Assembly (NCBI RefSeq): GCF_002860355.1
Contig: NZ_NMWU01000029.1
Span: 62,001-126,000 of the forward strand
Origin: Bifidobacterium margollesii
Lineage (GTDB): Bacteria > Actinomycetota > Actinomycetes > Actinomycetales > Bifidobacteriaceae
DNA length: 64,000 nucleotides
Direction of reading: 5' to 3'
This document shows, in pieces, positions 34,739-43,629 of this stretch. The notes below the pieces were generated by a model. That model made no database searches. It worked only from the letters and a program-made list of their open reading frames with translations, and was not told where the DNA came from. Each line of letters starts with the position of its first letter. Position 1 is the stretch's first letter. Made by a program: the position numbers and the translations under genes.

Positions 34739-36409
34739 TCACTGCACCGACTTCATCAGCCCGCCAATCCCCTGCTCCTTGAGGATCTGCCGGTACGGTC
34801 CGGCCTCCTCGGCGATGAGCTGATCGATGGCCTTCATGCCGAGCACCTCGACGGGCGCCTTGTCGTCGGTGAGAATGAGATCGCTGCCGGCGGCCGGCTC
34901 CGGCACCTGTCTGAACCGGTGGGCCACGTCGGTCATGAACATGGCCAGATCGGTGTCGTGCGTGTTGATCACGGTCATGGCACGCAACGCCGCCGCCTTG
35001 GAGTCCTTGGAGAGGGAGCTCGTGCCGCGGAACGCCTTGTCGTCACCGATGGTCTTGGCGAACAGTTCTCGGTTGGTGGTCCCCGGCACGTCGGCGGTGA
35101 TGACGTTGCCCTCCTTGAACACGGAGGCTATGGTGGCCTGCAATGCCTCGTTGATGGAGCCTTCGCCGTCGGAGATCATGTTCATGTTGACCACCATCAC
35201 GCCGCCGGGATTGAGATGCTTCTTGACCATCGTGAAGAATTCGGTGGAGCTCATCTGGAACGGAATGGTGATGTCCTGATACGCATCGACCATGATCACA
35301 TCGTAGGTGTCCCGGCTGGCGGCGAGCCATGCGCGCCCGTCGTAGGTGCTGACGGGAATGTCGTTCGGCTCGTCGAAGTACCGGCCGGCCAGATCGGTGA
35401 TCTTCCGGTCGATCTCCACGCCCTGGATGCGCATGTTCGGATAGTAGCGTCTGAGTTGCCTGGCGTAGGTGCCGGTGCCCATGCCGAGGATCAGCGCCGA
35501 ATCGGCGTTGTCGGCGAGCGACGGCGCAGCGAGCGCGGTGTCGTAGTACATGCCGGTGAGCCCGTCCGTTTTCATGGTCACCGACTGCACGCCGAAGAGC
35601 ACGTTGGTGGAGAGGATCGTGCGGTCGGAAAGATTCTTCACCTGCAGATAGTTGTAGATGGATTCGCCCTCGTAGGCGAGATTGCGCTCCCAGAACGCGA
35701 ACCCGGTCATCGGGGAGAACAGTCCCGATGCGACGAACACGACGACCGCAGCCACGGATACCGCGCGCATGGCGTGCGAGGAGAGGAAGTAGATCAGCGG
35801 CAGGAGCAGCAGCAAGCCGGAGAAGATCAGGAAGGTGACGAAGGTACCGACCGACGGAATGGTGACGAACGTGGGCAGGAACGTGCCGAGGATCGAACCC
35901 ACGGTATTGCATGCGGAAAGGCGGCCGACCACGGAGGCGTTGTCCTCGAGCGAATCGGTGGCGAATTTGTTGAGTCCCGGGGTGACCGTGCCGAGCAGGA
36001 ACAGCGGCGGCACGAAGATCAGCATGCAGCTGATGAACGCGGCGATCACCAGGAAGTTCGTGGAGACGGTGACGATGAGCAGTCCGGAGACGAGCAGGAT
36101 CACGTATTTGCCGACCAGCGGGATCAGCGAGATCCATACGGCGGCGGCGAGGATGCGCAGGTAGAGCCGGTCGGGATCGGGATTGCGGTCGGCCCAACGG
36201 CCTCCGAACACCGCGCCGAGCGCTAGGGCGATCATGATGGTGCCGATGATGATGGTCCATACGATCTGCGAGCTGGAGAAGTAGGGGGCGAGCAGCCGCG
36301 AGGCTCCGAGCTCGGCCGACATCACGGCCATGCCGGAGAAGAACTCCGTGACGTACAGGAATATCTTCGACCGCAGTATCGGTCGCTCATCCGCCGTCGT
36401 CTTACGCAT
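34739..36409 (-). CDS. Fused multi-TM and spermidine synthase-like methyltransferase-fold protein
   Basis: 556 residues. The N-terminal ~240 residues contain seven or eight hydrophobic segments (from FLYVTEFFSGMAVMSAELGA, then GAVFGGRWADRNPD, a typical MFS-like loop). The C-terminal half is a Rossmann spermidine-synthase fold with ALILGMGTGTYARQL, GVEIDRKITDLA and VIMVDAYQDITIP. The DxxE-type polyamine site is not intact, so true aminopropyl transfer is doubtful. ATG 36409 follows GGCGG. Function unknown. Confidence 0.8.
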   Translation of the reverse strand: MRKTTADERPILRSKIFLYVTEFFSGMAVMSAELGASRLLAPYFSSSQIVWTIIIGTIMIALALGAVFGGRWADRNPDPDRLYLRILAAAVWISLIPLVGKYVILLVSGLLIVTVSTNFLVIAAFISCMLIFVPPLFLLGTVTPGLNKFATDSLEDNASVVGRLSACNTVGSILGTFLPTFVTIPSVGTFVTFLIFSGLLLLLPLIYFLSSHAMRAVSVAAVVVFVASGLFSPMTGFAFWERNLAYEGESIYNYLQVKNLSDRTILSTNVLFGVQSVTMKTDGLTGMYYDTALAAPSLADNADSALILGMGTGTYARQLRRYYPNMRIQGVEIDRKITDLAGRYFDEPNDIPVSTYDGRAWLAASRDTYDVIMVDAYQDITIPFQMSSTEFFTMVKKHLNPGGVMVVNMNMISDGEGSINEALQATIASVFKEGNVITADVPGTTNRELFAKTIGDDKAFRGTSSLSKDSKAAALRAMTVINTHDTDLAMFMTDVAHRFRQVPEPAAGSDLILTDDKAPVEVLGMKAIDQLIAEEAGPYRQILKEQGIGGLMKSVQ

Positions 36410-36546
36410 AGTGTCCGCCTTTCCCGTCATGGCCCGTCCGATCATGGCCAGTCCGACCTGACCATTATGCCGCCGTCGCACGATTCCGTCACCCGTTACG
36501 CCCTACAATGAGACGTGGATTCCATCAACGACGAAGGAGAGCCATC

Positions 36547-36900
36547 ATGATTGACCATCTGACCATCAAAGTCAAGGACTTCGAGCACGAAACCGCGTTC
36601 TACGAGGCCGCGCTCGCACCGCTCGGCTATGCGAAGGGCGACGAATTCCCCGGTGCCGCGCAGTTCGCCTCCACGGACGGCTCCAGCGTATGGGTGGTGC
36701 AGACGGACGGTGACGTGACGCCGATGCATGTGGCGTTCAACGGCGACGAGAATGCGATCGCCGCGTTCCATGCGGCCGCGCTGTCCGCCGGAGGCACCGA
36801 CAACGGAGCCCCCGGCCCACGCCCGAACTACGGACCGACGTATTACGCCGCCTTCGTCCATGACCCCGAGGGCAACAACATCGAGGCCTGCCGACATTAG
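36547..36900 (+). CDS. VOC (glyoxalase-like) family protein
   Basis: 117 residues. MIDHLTIKVKDFEHETAFYE opens the beta-alpha-beta-beta-beta VOC module; FVHDPEGNNIEACRH closes it with the conserved metal Glu. It may be a dioxygenase, glyoxalase or binding protein. AAGGAG precedes ATG 36547. Confidence 0.88.
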   Translation: MIDHLTIKVKDFEHETAFYEAALAPLGYAKGDEFPGAAQFASTDGSSVWVVQTDGDVTPMHVAFNGDENAIAAFHAAALSAGGTDNGAPGPRPNYGPTYYAAFVHDPEGNNIEACRH

Positions 36901-36936
36901 CGACATTGGCCCGGTCAGGTCCCGACCCCCCATCCG

Positions 36937-37734
36937 CTACAGCACGCCGAAATGGCGTAGCGCCTTGAGCACGCCGTCGTCGTCCACGGATTCGGTCACG
37001 TAGTCGGCGGCGGCCTTCGCCTTGTCTCCCCCGTTGCCCATCGCCACACCGATGCCGGCGTAGGCGAGCATGTCGGCGTCGTTGCCGCCGTCGCCGAACG
37101 CCATGGTCTCCTCGCGGCGCAGACCATACAGTTCCATGAACGCCTTGATGCCGGCGGGCTTGCCGCCGTCGGCCGGGATGAAATCGCAGAATGCGGGATG
37201 CCACCTCACCGAACGGCATTTCGGCAGCATGGCCACGATCCGCTCCTCCTCAGCCTCGCCGACGAATGCGGAGAACTGGTAGGTGGGATGGTCGAACACC
37301 CGGTTCACGTCGTCCACCACCACGGACGGCGCGGTGGCGCCAAGCCCGGCGTACTGCTTCCGGATCACCGGCGTGATCTGGTTGAAATACACGTAGTCCT
37401 CCTCGGCGAAGTTCGCGCCGACGTCGGGATGCGCGGCAAGGTAATCGAGGAAGATGCGCAGATCGGTCTTGTCGATGTCATGCTTTTCGAGAAAACCGTG
37501 ATCGTCGAAACAGTACTGCCCGGTCATGGTCACGTAGCCGTCGAAATCGATGCCGAGCCGCTCGGTGACGATGGTCATCTGCGAAGGGGCGCGACCGGTG
37601 GCGATGAACACCCTGATCCCCTTGGCCTTCAACGCTTCGATGGCATCCTCGGTGGATTGCGGCACCTCGTGGGTGGTGAAGCTGGTGAGCGTGCCGTCGA
37701 TGTCGAAAAACACGGCTTTGATGCTGGATGCCAT
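36937..37734 (-). CDS. Cof-type HAD-IIB hydrolase
   Basis: 265 residues. Motif I is AVFFDIDGTLTS with nucleophilic Asp, motif II is VFIATGRAPSQM, the motif III Lys is in GGKPAGIKAF, and motif IV is MAFGDGGNDADMLAYAG. The C2B cap lies between. Likely a sugar-phosphate or nucleotide phosphatase; the substrate cannot be told. GGAGGAGATCC precedes ATG 37734. Confidence 0.92.
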   Translation of the reverse strand: MASSIKAVFFDIDGTLTSFTTHEVPQSTEDAIEALKAKGIRVFIATGRAPSQMTIVTERLGIDFDGYVTMTGQYCFDDHGFLEKHDIDKTDLRIFLDYLAAHPDVGANFAEEDYVYFNQITPVIRKQYAGLGATAPSVVVDDVNRVFDHPTYQFSAFVGEAEEERIVAMLPKCRSVRWHPAFCDFIPADGGKPAGIKAFMELYGLRREETMAFGDGGNDADMLAYAGIGVAMGNGGDKAKAAADYVTESVDDDGVLKALRHFGVL

Positions 37735-37878
37735 GGATCTCCTCCGCTGCGATGGTCCTGCCGATACCGCCTTCAGCTTAGCAACGACCGGCGATGCGAC
37801 GGCGAACCGGAATCCGGGATCACATTCGACGGCCACGGCCTCGCTGATACGCTATGAATGACCGGAGAAGGAGGGTGC

Positions 37879-38367
37879 ATGACCGAACGACAGTGGAGTA
37901 GTCTGCCCGCAGCGGTGAAGCGCGTGTGGCTGCTGCGCTCGCTGGGGATGGATCTCGGGGGCATGGCGCTGTGCGCGATCGCGGCCGTGGTCTGCCGGAT
38001 CGTTGGATGGTGGTCGTTCTGGCATGGGCTGGTATTGGGCGTCATCGTCGCGCTGCTGCTGGCGGAGCTGATCACCCAGCCGTTGCAGACGCGATATTCC
38101 TATGCGTTCAACCGATATTCGATCGGCGAACACGATGTGATGCTCAAGAAGGGGTGGCTGCTGCGCACCACGACGACGATCCCCTACAACCGGGTGCAGC
38201 ATGTGGAGACCAAGCAGGGGCCATTGCTGCGCCGGTTCGGCCTGACCGCCGTGGAGATTCACACCGCGGTGGATGAGCATGAGATCACGGCGTTGGACGA
38301 TGCGCAGGCCACGTCGATCGTGGAACAGATCAGCGCCCGCGTGCTTGCTTCGAAGGATGACGTGTGA
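37879..38367 (+). CDS. PH-domain (bPH2/DUF304) membrane protein, YdbS-like
   Basis: 162 residues. Two TM segments (about residues 25-60) are followed by one bPH2 domain (YSYAFNRYSIGEHDVMLKKG, then IPYNRVQHVETKQGPLLRRF). AAGGAGGG precedes ATG 37879. Its stop overlaps the start of the next PH-domain gene. YdbS/YdbT pairs are membrane proteins; in Bacillus they are linked to protection against secreted antibiotics, but the role here is unknown. Confidence 0.88.
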   Translation: MTERQWSSLPAAVKRVWLLRSLGMDLGGMALCAIAAVVCRIVGWWSFWHGLVLGVIVALLLAELITQPLQTRYSYAFNRYSIGEHDVMLKKGWLLRTTTTIPYNRVQHVETKQGPLLRRFGLTAVEIHTAVDEHEITALDDAQATSIVEQISARVLASKDDV

Positions 38368-40007
38368 TGCGCGGAATGGAGACCGGGACGGTCCATGGAC
38401 GGTGGATGCGGGTTCATCCGCTGTCGTTGATCATCGACATCACCGAACGCGCCCGCTCGATGATCGGCACGATGGTCTCGCTGCTGGTGCTGATCGCATG
38501 GATGCGCCCCTCGAGGCCGGTCGTGTGGGCGATCATCACCTTGGCCGTGACGGTCATGATCGTACGACGGATCACTTTGTGGGCATGTCGTCGGTATCGG
38601 CTCGGCGATGACGAGATCACCCTGGTCACCGGAGTGTTCAACACCGTCCGTACCGCCATACCGTACGATCACATCCATACGATCAACATCGGCCAGCCGT
38701 TCTTCTTCAAGCCCTTCGGGCTGGTAAGCGTCACGATCGACTCCGGCGGCACCTCGGGCGGCTCGTCCATCTCGCTCATCGCGGTGCCGGCGAATCTGGG
38801 CGACGAGCTGGAACGGTTGCGTCTGAAATCGACGGATACGGCAACGGTCGATGCCGAGCCCTCACCGGATCCGGTTCCTACCGTCGAAGGGGAATCCGAT
38901 TCGAGCCGTGAGGGCGAGCGACTGGTGTTCCACGCCTCGGCGCGAGACACGGTCCTGTTCGCGATCACCGATCTGGGGTTCTTCGCCGCTTTGGCCGTCA
39001 TCTACGGTTTTGCCCAGAATCTGCGTGATCTGTTGCCTGAGGGCATGGTCGACGCGGCCGAATATGCGGTGTTCCGCTACGCCGCCGGCAGTATCCTGAC
39101 CGCGGTCATGGTCGTGACCGCCATACTGGCGTCGATGCTCGTCGTCAGCGTCGTCAAATCACTGCTGCAATACCATCGGTTCGAGGTATGGCGCCGAGGC
39201 GACGATCTGATCATCGTACGCGGTCTGCTCACCCGCCGTTCCGTCACCATTCCGGTGCACCGCGTGCAGGCCATCACGATCCGGCAATCAGTGCTGAGGC
39301 GCGCACTGCATCTCAGCACGGTGCAGGTCGGCCTGACCACGCCCGGCACCGAGGGGGACGGGGACGACGCGGAGACTCGCGGCGGCATTCTGCCCGTCAT
39401 CGCGGATAAACGACTGCATGCCACACTGCACGATATGCTGCCGGAATGGGATCTGCGAGAATTCCGACCGGGATCGGCGAAGCGAACCGCCCGCGGTCTG
39501 GGACGGTATCTGCTGATCATGCCGATCGTCTGGACCATGCTTGCGGGCGCCGTCATGGCCGCAGGGGTTCTGACGGCCGCACGCTTCTATGCGCCGGATC
39601 CGAACATGCCGCTGGACGAGGTCACGTTCCCGGCCGGTCATCCGGTATTCGAACCGTACTTTCATGTGCTCTGGCTGCTCTGGCTGCTGGTTATCCCGCT
39701 GCTGGCCGGCGGCTATGCCTTCGCGAAACAGTGGCTGAAACTGCGCACCGAAGGCTATGCACTGCTCGATGACGGCCGCATCGTCGTCACCGGCGCAAGA
39801 GGCCTCGGATTCGTCACCATGATCACCCGCCGATCGCGCATCCAATGCGTACGACGCCGAACCTACCCGTGGCGCATTGCCGCCGGCGTGGAGTCGTTGG
39901 ACATGCCGATGTTCGTGATGAACGGCTACTCGTGGCTGCGGTTCACCGTCATCCGCTCCCCTGAGGCCCAGCGGCTGCACGACTGGGCGACCGAGTCGGG
40001 CTCTTGA
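38367..40007 (+). CDS. Multi-PH-domain membrane protein, YdbT-like
   Basis: About 546 residues with at least two bPH2 domains (ITLVTGVFNTVRTAIPYDHI; DLIIVRGLLTRRSVTIPVHR) and a third near ALLDDGRIVVTGARGLGF. About six TM helices lie in pairs between them, with an acidic linker (SPDPVPTVEGESDSSREG) after the first. The start ATG overlaps the previous stop by 1 bp; GTG 38364 is an alternative. It likely forms a membrane complex with the preceding small partner. Confidence 0.88.
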   Translation: MRGMETGTVHGRWMRVHPLSLIIDITERARSMIGTMVSLLVLIAWMRPSRPVVWAIITLAVTVMIVRRITLWACRRYRLGDDEITLVTGVFNTVRTAIPYDHIHTINIGQPFFFKPFGLVSVTIDSGGTSGGSSISLIAVPANLGDELERLRLKSTDTATVDAEPSPDPVPTVEGESDSSREGERLVFHASARDTVLFAITDLGFFAALAVIYGFAQNLRDLLPEGMVDAAEYAVFRYAAGSILTAVMVVTAILASMLVVSVVKSLLQYHRFEVWRRGDDLIIVRGLLTRRSVTIPVHRVQAITIRQSVLRRALHLSTVQVGLTTPGTEGDGDDAETRGGILPVIADKRLHATLHDMLPEWDLREFRPGSAKRTARGLGRYLLIMPIVWTMLAGAVMAAGVLTAARFYAPDPNMPLDEVTFPAGHPVFEPYFHVLWLLWLLVIPLLAGGYAFAKQWLKLRTEGYALLDDGRIVVTGARGLGFVTMITRRSRIQCVRRRTYPWRIAAGVESLDMPMFVMNGYSWLRFTVIRSPEAQRLHDWATESGS

Positions 40008-40031
40008 TCCAGCCTGCGGCGACGGCGAATG

Positions 40032-40072
40032 AAAAACGGCTTGACCCCTACCGTCAGGAGGGGCCAAGCCGT
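40032..40072. terminator. Terminator between convergent genes
   Basis: ACGGCTTGACCCC pairs with GGGGCCAAGCCGT across a short loop. The flanking A run at 40032-40036 gives a T tract on the minus strand, so it suits the FMN-binding gene best. Confidence 0.8.
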
Positions 40073-40107
40073 CGCATGGGACCGATCGATCAGTTGGGAT
40101 TGAACGA

Positions 40108-40512
40108 TCAGTCCTTGACGATGGTCTTGCCTGCGTTGGGGCCGGAGGCCAGATCCTCGATCTCGGTGATCTCAAGCACCGGAATGGCGGCGGGCTTCTT
40201 GGTGCCCTTCTCCTCGGCGACCTTCACCTGCTCCTCGTAGATGGCGTCGTCGGTGTGCAGCACCACGTTGCCGCGGAAACGGTAGCCCTTCTTTTCGGCG
40301 AGGTTGGCGAAGGCGATGACGAGCTTGCCGTTGGCCTGCAGGTTCCTGTACGCCTGACCGGCGGTGCGCTCATGATAGGCGATGTGGTTGTCGTCGAGCA
40401 CGAACAGCGACATCTTCGGACCGAGGTCCAGGGTGCCGTCCTCGTTCTGGGTGGCGATCCATCCGAGATTGTCGTTGATGAAGTTCTTCATCTCGGCGGT
40501 GAGAACTGCCAT
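40108..40512 (-). CDS. Pyridoxamine 5'-phosphate oxidase-like FMN-binding protein
   Basis: 134 residues, split-barrel fold. MKNFINDNLGWIATQNEDGT and LGPKMSLFVLDDNHIAYHE match the core of the PPOX/flavin-reductase-like family. YRFRGNVVLHTDDAIYEEQV gives the second strand pair. It is likely cytoplasmic and FMN-dependent. The substrate is unknown. AAGGAAAGGA precedes ATG 40512. Confidence 0.85.
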   Translation of the reverse strand: MAVLTAEMKNFINDNLGWIATQNEDGTLDLGPKMSLFVLDDNHIAYHERTAGQAYRNLQANGKLVIAFANLAEKKGYRFRGNVVLHTDDAIYEEQVKVAEEKGTKKPAAIPVLEITEIEDLASGPNAGKTIVKD

Positions 40513-40601
40513 GATATGTCCTTTCCTTGGGAGGTTATGACTCTGTAGTCCAGCCTACTGTGAGGCGTGACGACACACGGGAGGTTGCGCTGTGAGAAAC
40601 A

Positions 40602-43472
40602 TCACTCAGGGCTTTTCAGCGCGCCGACCATGTCGATGCGGTCGAGCATCCGGTTCGTAACGAAGGTGACGAGTACGGCGAACACCAGTGACAGCACTCC
40701 GGAGATCACGTAGCTGAGCCACTGCACATGCACCGCGAAGTAGATGCTCGGCATGCGCAGCACCATCGTCAGCCCCTCGCCGGCCAGACGACCCAGCGGC
40801 AGTCCGAAGGCCACGCCGATCAGCGTGAGGATGATCATCTCCTTGTTCACGTAGCGGCGCACCTCCCGCCGTTTGAATCCCAGCACCTTGATGGTGGCGA
40901 GCTCCCGCTCCCGTTCGGAGATGTTGGTGGTGGACAGCGTGAACAGCACCACGAAGGCGAGCGCTCCCGCCAGTACGAGCAGCACGTAGACCACCGTGTT
41001 GATCAGCGTGAAGTTCTTGGTGAAATCACGTACCAGTTCGGCCGTGGACGTGACGGAGAGGTATTCGCCCGCGTGGGCGAGCCGATCGCAGAACCGGATC
41101 TGCGCGGCCGGATCGCCGTCGAGATGGGCGAGCATGGCGTTGGCGTGGTAGTCGCCATACAGCCGTTCGTACAGGCGCTGCGTCATGAATACCGAATTGC
41201 CCAGATAGTTTTCCACCACCGCGTTCACGGGTGCGTCGGCACCGTGCAGCGTGGAGTCCTTGATGTGCGCGATGCCGCCGACGTCGAGGCCGAGCATCTG
41301 CTGGGCGTTCTTGGTGATCGCCACACCGGAGTCGGACAGCCGCACCGCGGAACCCCCTCCCATGGCTGCGCTCCAGTCGCTCTGCGCCTCGCGCAGATGG
41401 ATGTAGTCATCGATGTCAGCGCCCTCGGGGACCACGATCAGCTGCACGTTCTCCTCTTGGCCGCGGCCCTCATCGGCGGTGGTTCCTCCACTACCGGCGA
41501 CGCTGAGCGATGCCGAGTCGATGCGCACGCCGAGCACGTCCTTCACTGCGTCGTCGCCGCGAAGGCTCTTCATCGCGGACTCATGATCGTCGTCCGATGT
41601 GACGGCCATGAGATCGTAGGCGGTGACGCCACCGTACTGGTTGGGGGAAAGCATGACGACCGAATCCCTGATCGCGAACCCGCACATGAGCAGCATCGTG
41701 CATCCGGCGATGCCGGCGATGGTCATGAAGGCTCGCGCCTTGTATCGGAACAAGTTTCTCGCGGTCACCTTGTTGAGGAACGACATACGGCTCCATAGCG
41801 GGCGTATCCGCTCCAGCAGAATCGTCTTGCCTGCCTTCGGCGCCTTGGGACGCATCAGCGCCGCGGGGGCGAGCCTGAGTTCCCCTCGGCATGCCCAGAC
41901 GGCCGATCCCACGATCACCGCGACGAACAGCAGCACCGCACCGATCCCGTAAAGCCAATCGAAGTGCAGGGAGAATCCCGGCAGCAGGTACATGGTCTCG
42001 AAGATGGTGAAGATGATTTCCGGCAGGGCCACGAAACCAAGCAGATCACCCAGGAGGCCTCCCGAAAGACAGGCAAGGCCGGCGTAGACCATGTATTTGA
42101 CGAGGATCTCACGCCGCCGGTATCCGAGGGCCTTGTAGGTGCCGATCAGACCTCGCTCCTCCTCCACCATGCGGGCGATGGCGGTGAGACTGATCAGCAC
42201 GGCCACGATCAGGAACAGTATGGGAAACGCGGTGCCGATGGCTTCAATGGATTTGGCGTCGCTGTCGATGCTCGCATACCCCGACAACGCAGTGCGGTCG
42301 CGAACATACCATTGTGCCGCATCGATGTCGTCCACCTTGCGGCGAGCGTCGGCGATATCACGTCGAGCGCTCGCTTTCTTCTCGTTGAATTCGGCTTGAC
42401 GCTCATCCAACGTGTTCTGTGCGTCGTCGAGCTGTGTCTGTGCGGCCTGCAACTGTATGGCGGCCTGCATGCCGGCCTGCGCGGCCTGATCGATGGAGAC
42501 TCCCCCGAGGGCCGACTCCAGATCGCTCCGCTGCGTCTCCAGCTGTGTTCTCTGCCCGTCGATCCGGCTTCGGGCTTCGTCGATGCTGGTCTGCGCGTCG
42601 GCAAGCTCCCGGTTCGCCTTGTTCTCCTCCTTGTCGATCTCCGCGTTCATATCCGCCTTGACCGCATCGGTGCGAGCCCGCTCCCGTTCGGCCTGAATAT
42701 CGCCGATGCGGGTTTTCACCGCATCGACCAACGTGGTGTATGCGGTGTCGTAGGCCCGCTCGTCCCGCGCTCCTCCGACCGTGATGTACACGGCGGTGTA
42801 GGTGTCGCGCGCGGACTCGTTCACCGCGGAACGGGTGACGTAGAAATCGTAGGGCGCTTTCGAGGAGTCGTTGCGAAACGCCGTGGCCCCTTCCGTATTG
42901 TTGATATCGGCCGGATCGATCACCGTACCGACGATCGTATACGCATGACGGGCGAATAGTTCTTCGGTTTCGGCATCCTCTTCGGAAGACGCGCCGGTCG
43001 AAACCGGATCGCCGAACGATACGGTGTCGCCGATCCGAGCGCCGGTGTCCTTCAGATAGGCGGCCGTGGTCACCGTCTCGCGATCGGTGCGCGGCAGCCG
43101 CCCGTCGATGATGCGAGGCTCGTTCATGCCGCCGTCGTCCAGAGCGGTCACGTCCGCTTTGGAACGTCCGCCGTTCACGTCGATGGCGACCTCCTCCCCG
43201 TAGCCGCCAACCACACGCCACACGCCATCGACATCATTCGAAATCGCCGCAACGTCGTCATCGGTGAGTCCCAACGTGGACACCACGGAAACGTCGTACA
43301 GATTCTGCTCGTCAAAGAACGCATCGGCACTGAGACGCAGATCCACGCATGCGGCCTTCAATCCGGTGGCCATGGTCACGCCCAAAGCGGTGATGATCAT
43401 GATGGAGACGAACCGTTTCCATCCATGAGCGACGGTACGCCATACATCCTTGCCGAATGCGCTCGACATCAT
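40602..43472 (-). CDS. FtsX-type ABC transporter permease with central coiled coil
   Basis: 956 residues. An N-terminal TM (~20-40) is followed by a large external domain. Within it, about residues 260-385 form a coiled coil rich in Ala, Glu, Arg and Gln (DAQTSIDEARSRIDGQRTQL). Two FtsX blocks follow, around 400-530 and around 830-950, separated by a second external domain. It resembles MacB/YknZ-like lipoprotein or peptide exporters. No ATP-binding subunit lies next to it: the neighbours are an FMN protein and smc. The ATPase may be encoded elsewhere. ATGs at 43472 and 43469 are equivalent. Confidence 0.85.
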   Translation of the reverse strand: MMSSAFGKDVWRTVAHGWKRFVSIMIITALGVTMATGLKAACVDLRLSADAFFDEQNLYDVSVVSTLGLTDDDVAAISNDVDGVWRVVGGYGEEVAIDVNGGRSKADVTALDDGGMNEPRIIDGRLPRTDRETVTTAAYLKDTGARIGDTVSFGDPVSTGASSEEDAETEELFARHAYTIVGTVIDPADINNTEGATAFRNDSSKAPYDFYVTRSAVNESARDTYTAVYITVGGARDERAYDTAYTTLVDAVKTRIGDIQAERERARTDAVKADMNAEIDKEENKANRELADAQTSIDEARSRIDGQRTQLETQRSDLESALGGVSIDQAAQAGMQAAIQLQAAQTQLDDAQNTLDERQAEFNEKKASARRDIADARRKVDDIDAAQWYVRDRTALSGYASIDSDAKSIEAIGTAFPILFLIVAVLISLTAIARMVEEERGLIGTYKALGYRRREILVKYMVYAGLACLSGGLLGDLLGFVALPEIIFTIFETMYLLPGFSLHFDWLYGIGAVLLFVAVIVGSAVWACRGELRLAPAALMRPKAPKAGKTILLERIRPLWSRMSFLNKVTARNLFRYKARAFMTIAGIAGCTMLLMCGFAIRDSVVMLSPNQYGGVTAYDLMAVTSDDDHESAMKSLRGDDAVKDVLGVRIDSASLSVAGSGGTTADEGRGQEENVQLIVVPEGADIDDYIHLREAQSDWSAAMGGGSAVRLSDSGVAITKNAQQMLGLDVGGIAHIKDSTLHGADAPVNAVVENYLGNSVFMTQRLYERLYGDYHANAMLAHLDGDPAAQIRFCDRLAHAGEYLSVTSTAELVRDFTKNFTLINTVVYVLLVLAGALAFVVLFTLSTTNISERERELATIKVLGFKRREVRRYVNKEMIILTLIGVAFGLPLGRLAGEGLTMVLRMPSIYFAVHVQWLSYVISGVLSLVFAVLVTFVTNRMLDRIDMVGALKSPE

Positions 43473-43629
43473 CGTTCACCTCTTCCACAGGGCAGGCAGG
43501 GCGCGTCATCGCACCGGCTCGGAATCCACCTTCCCCGCTCTTCACTATAAACAGCATGGGAAACAACGAATGGGCTCCGGAGACGCGGAAGACAAACCTC
43601 AGCGGAGACAGACGACTCATCGATGGGAT

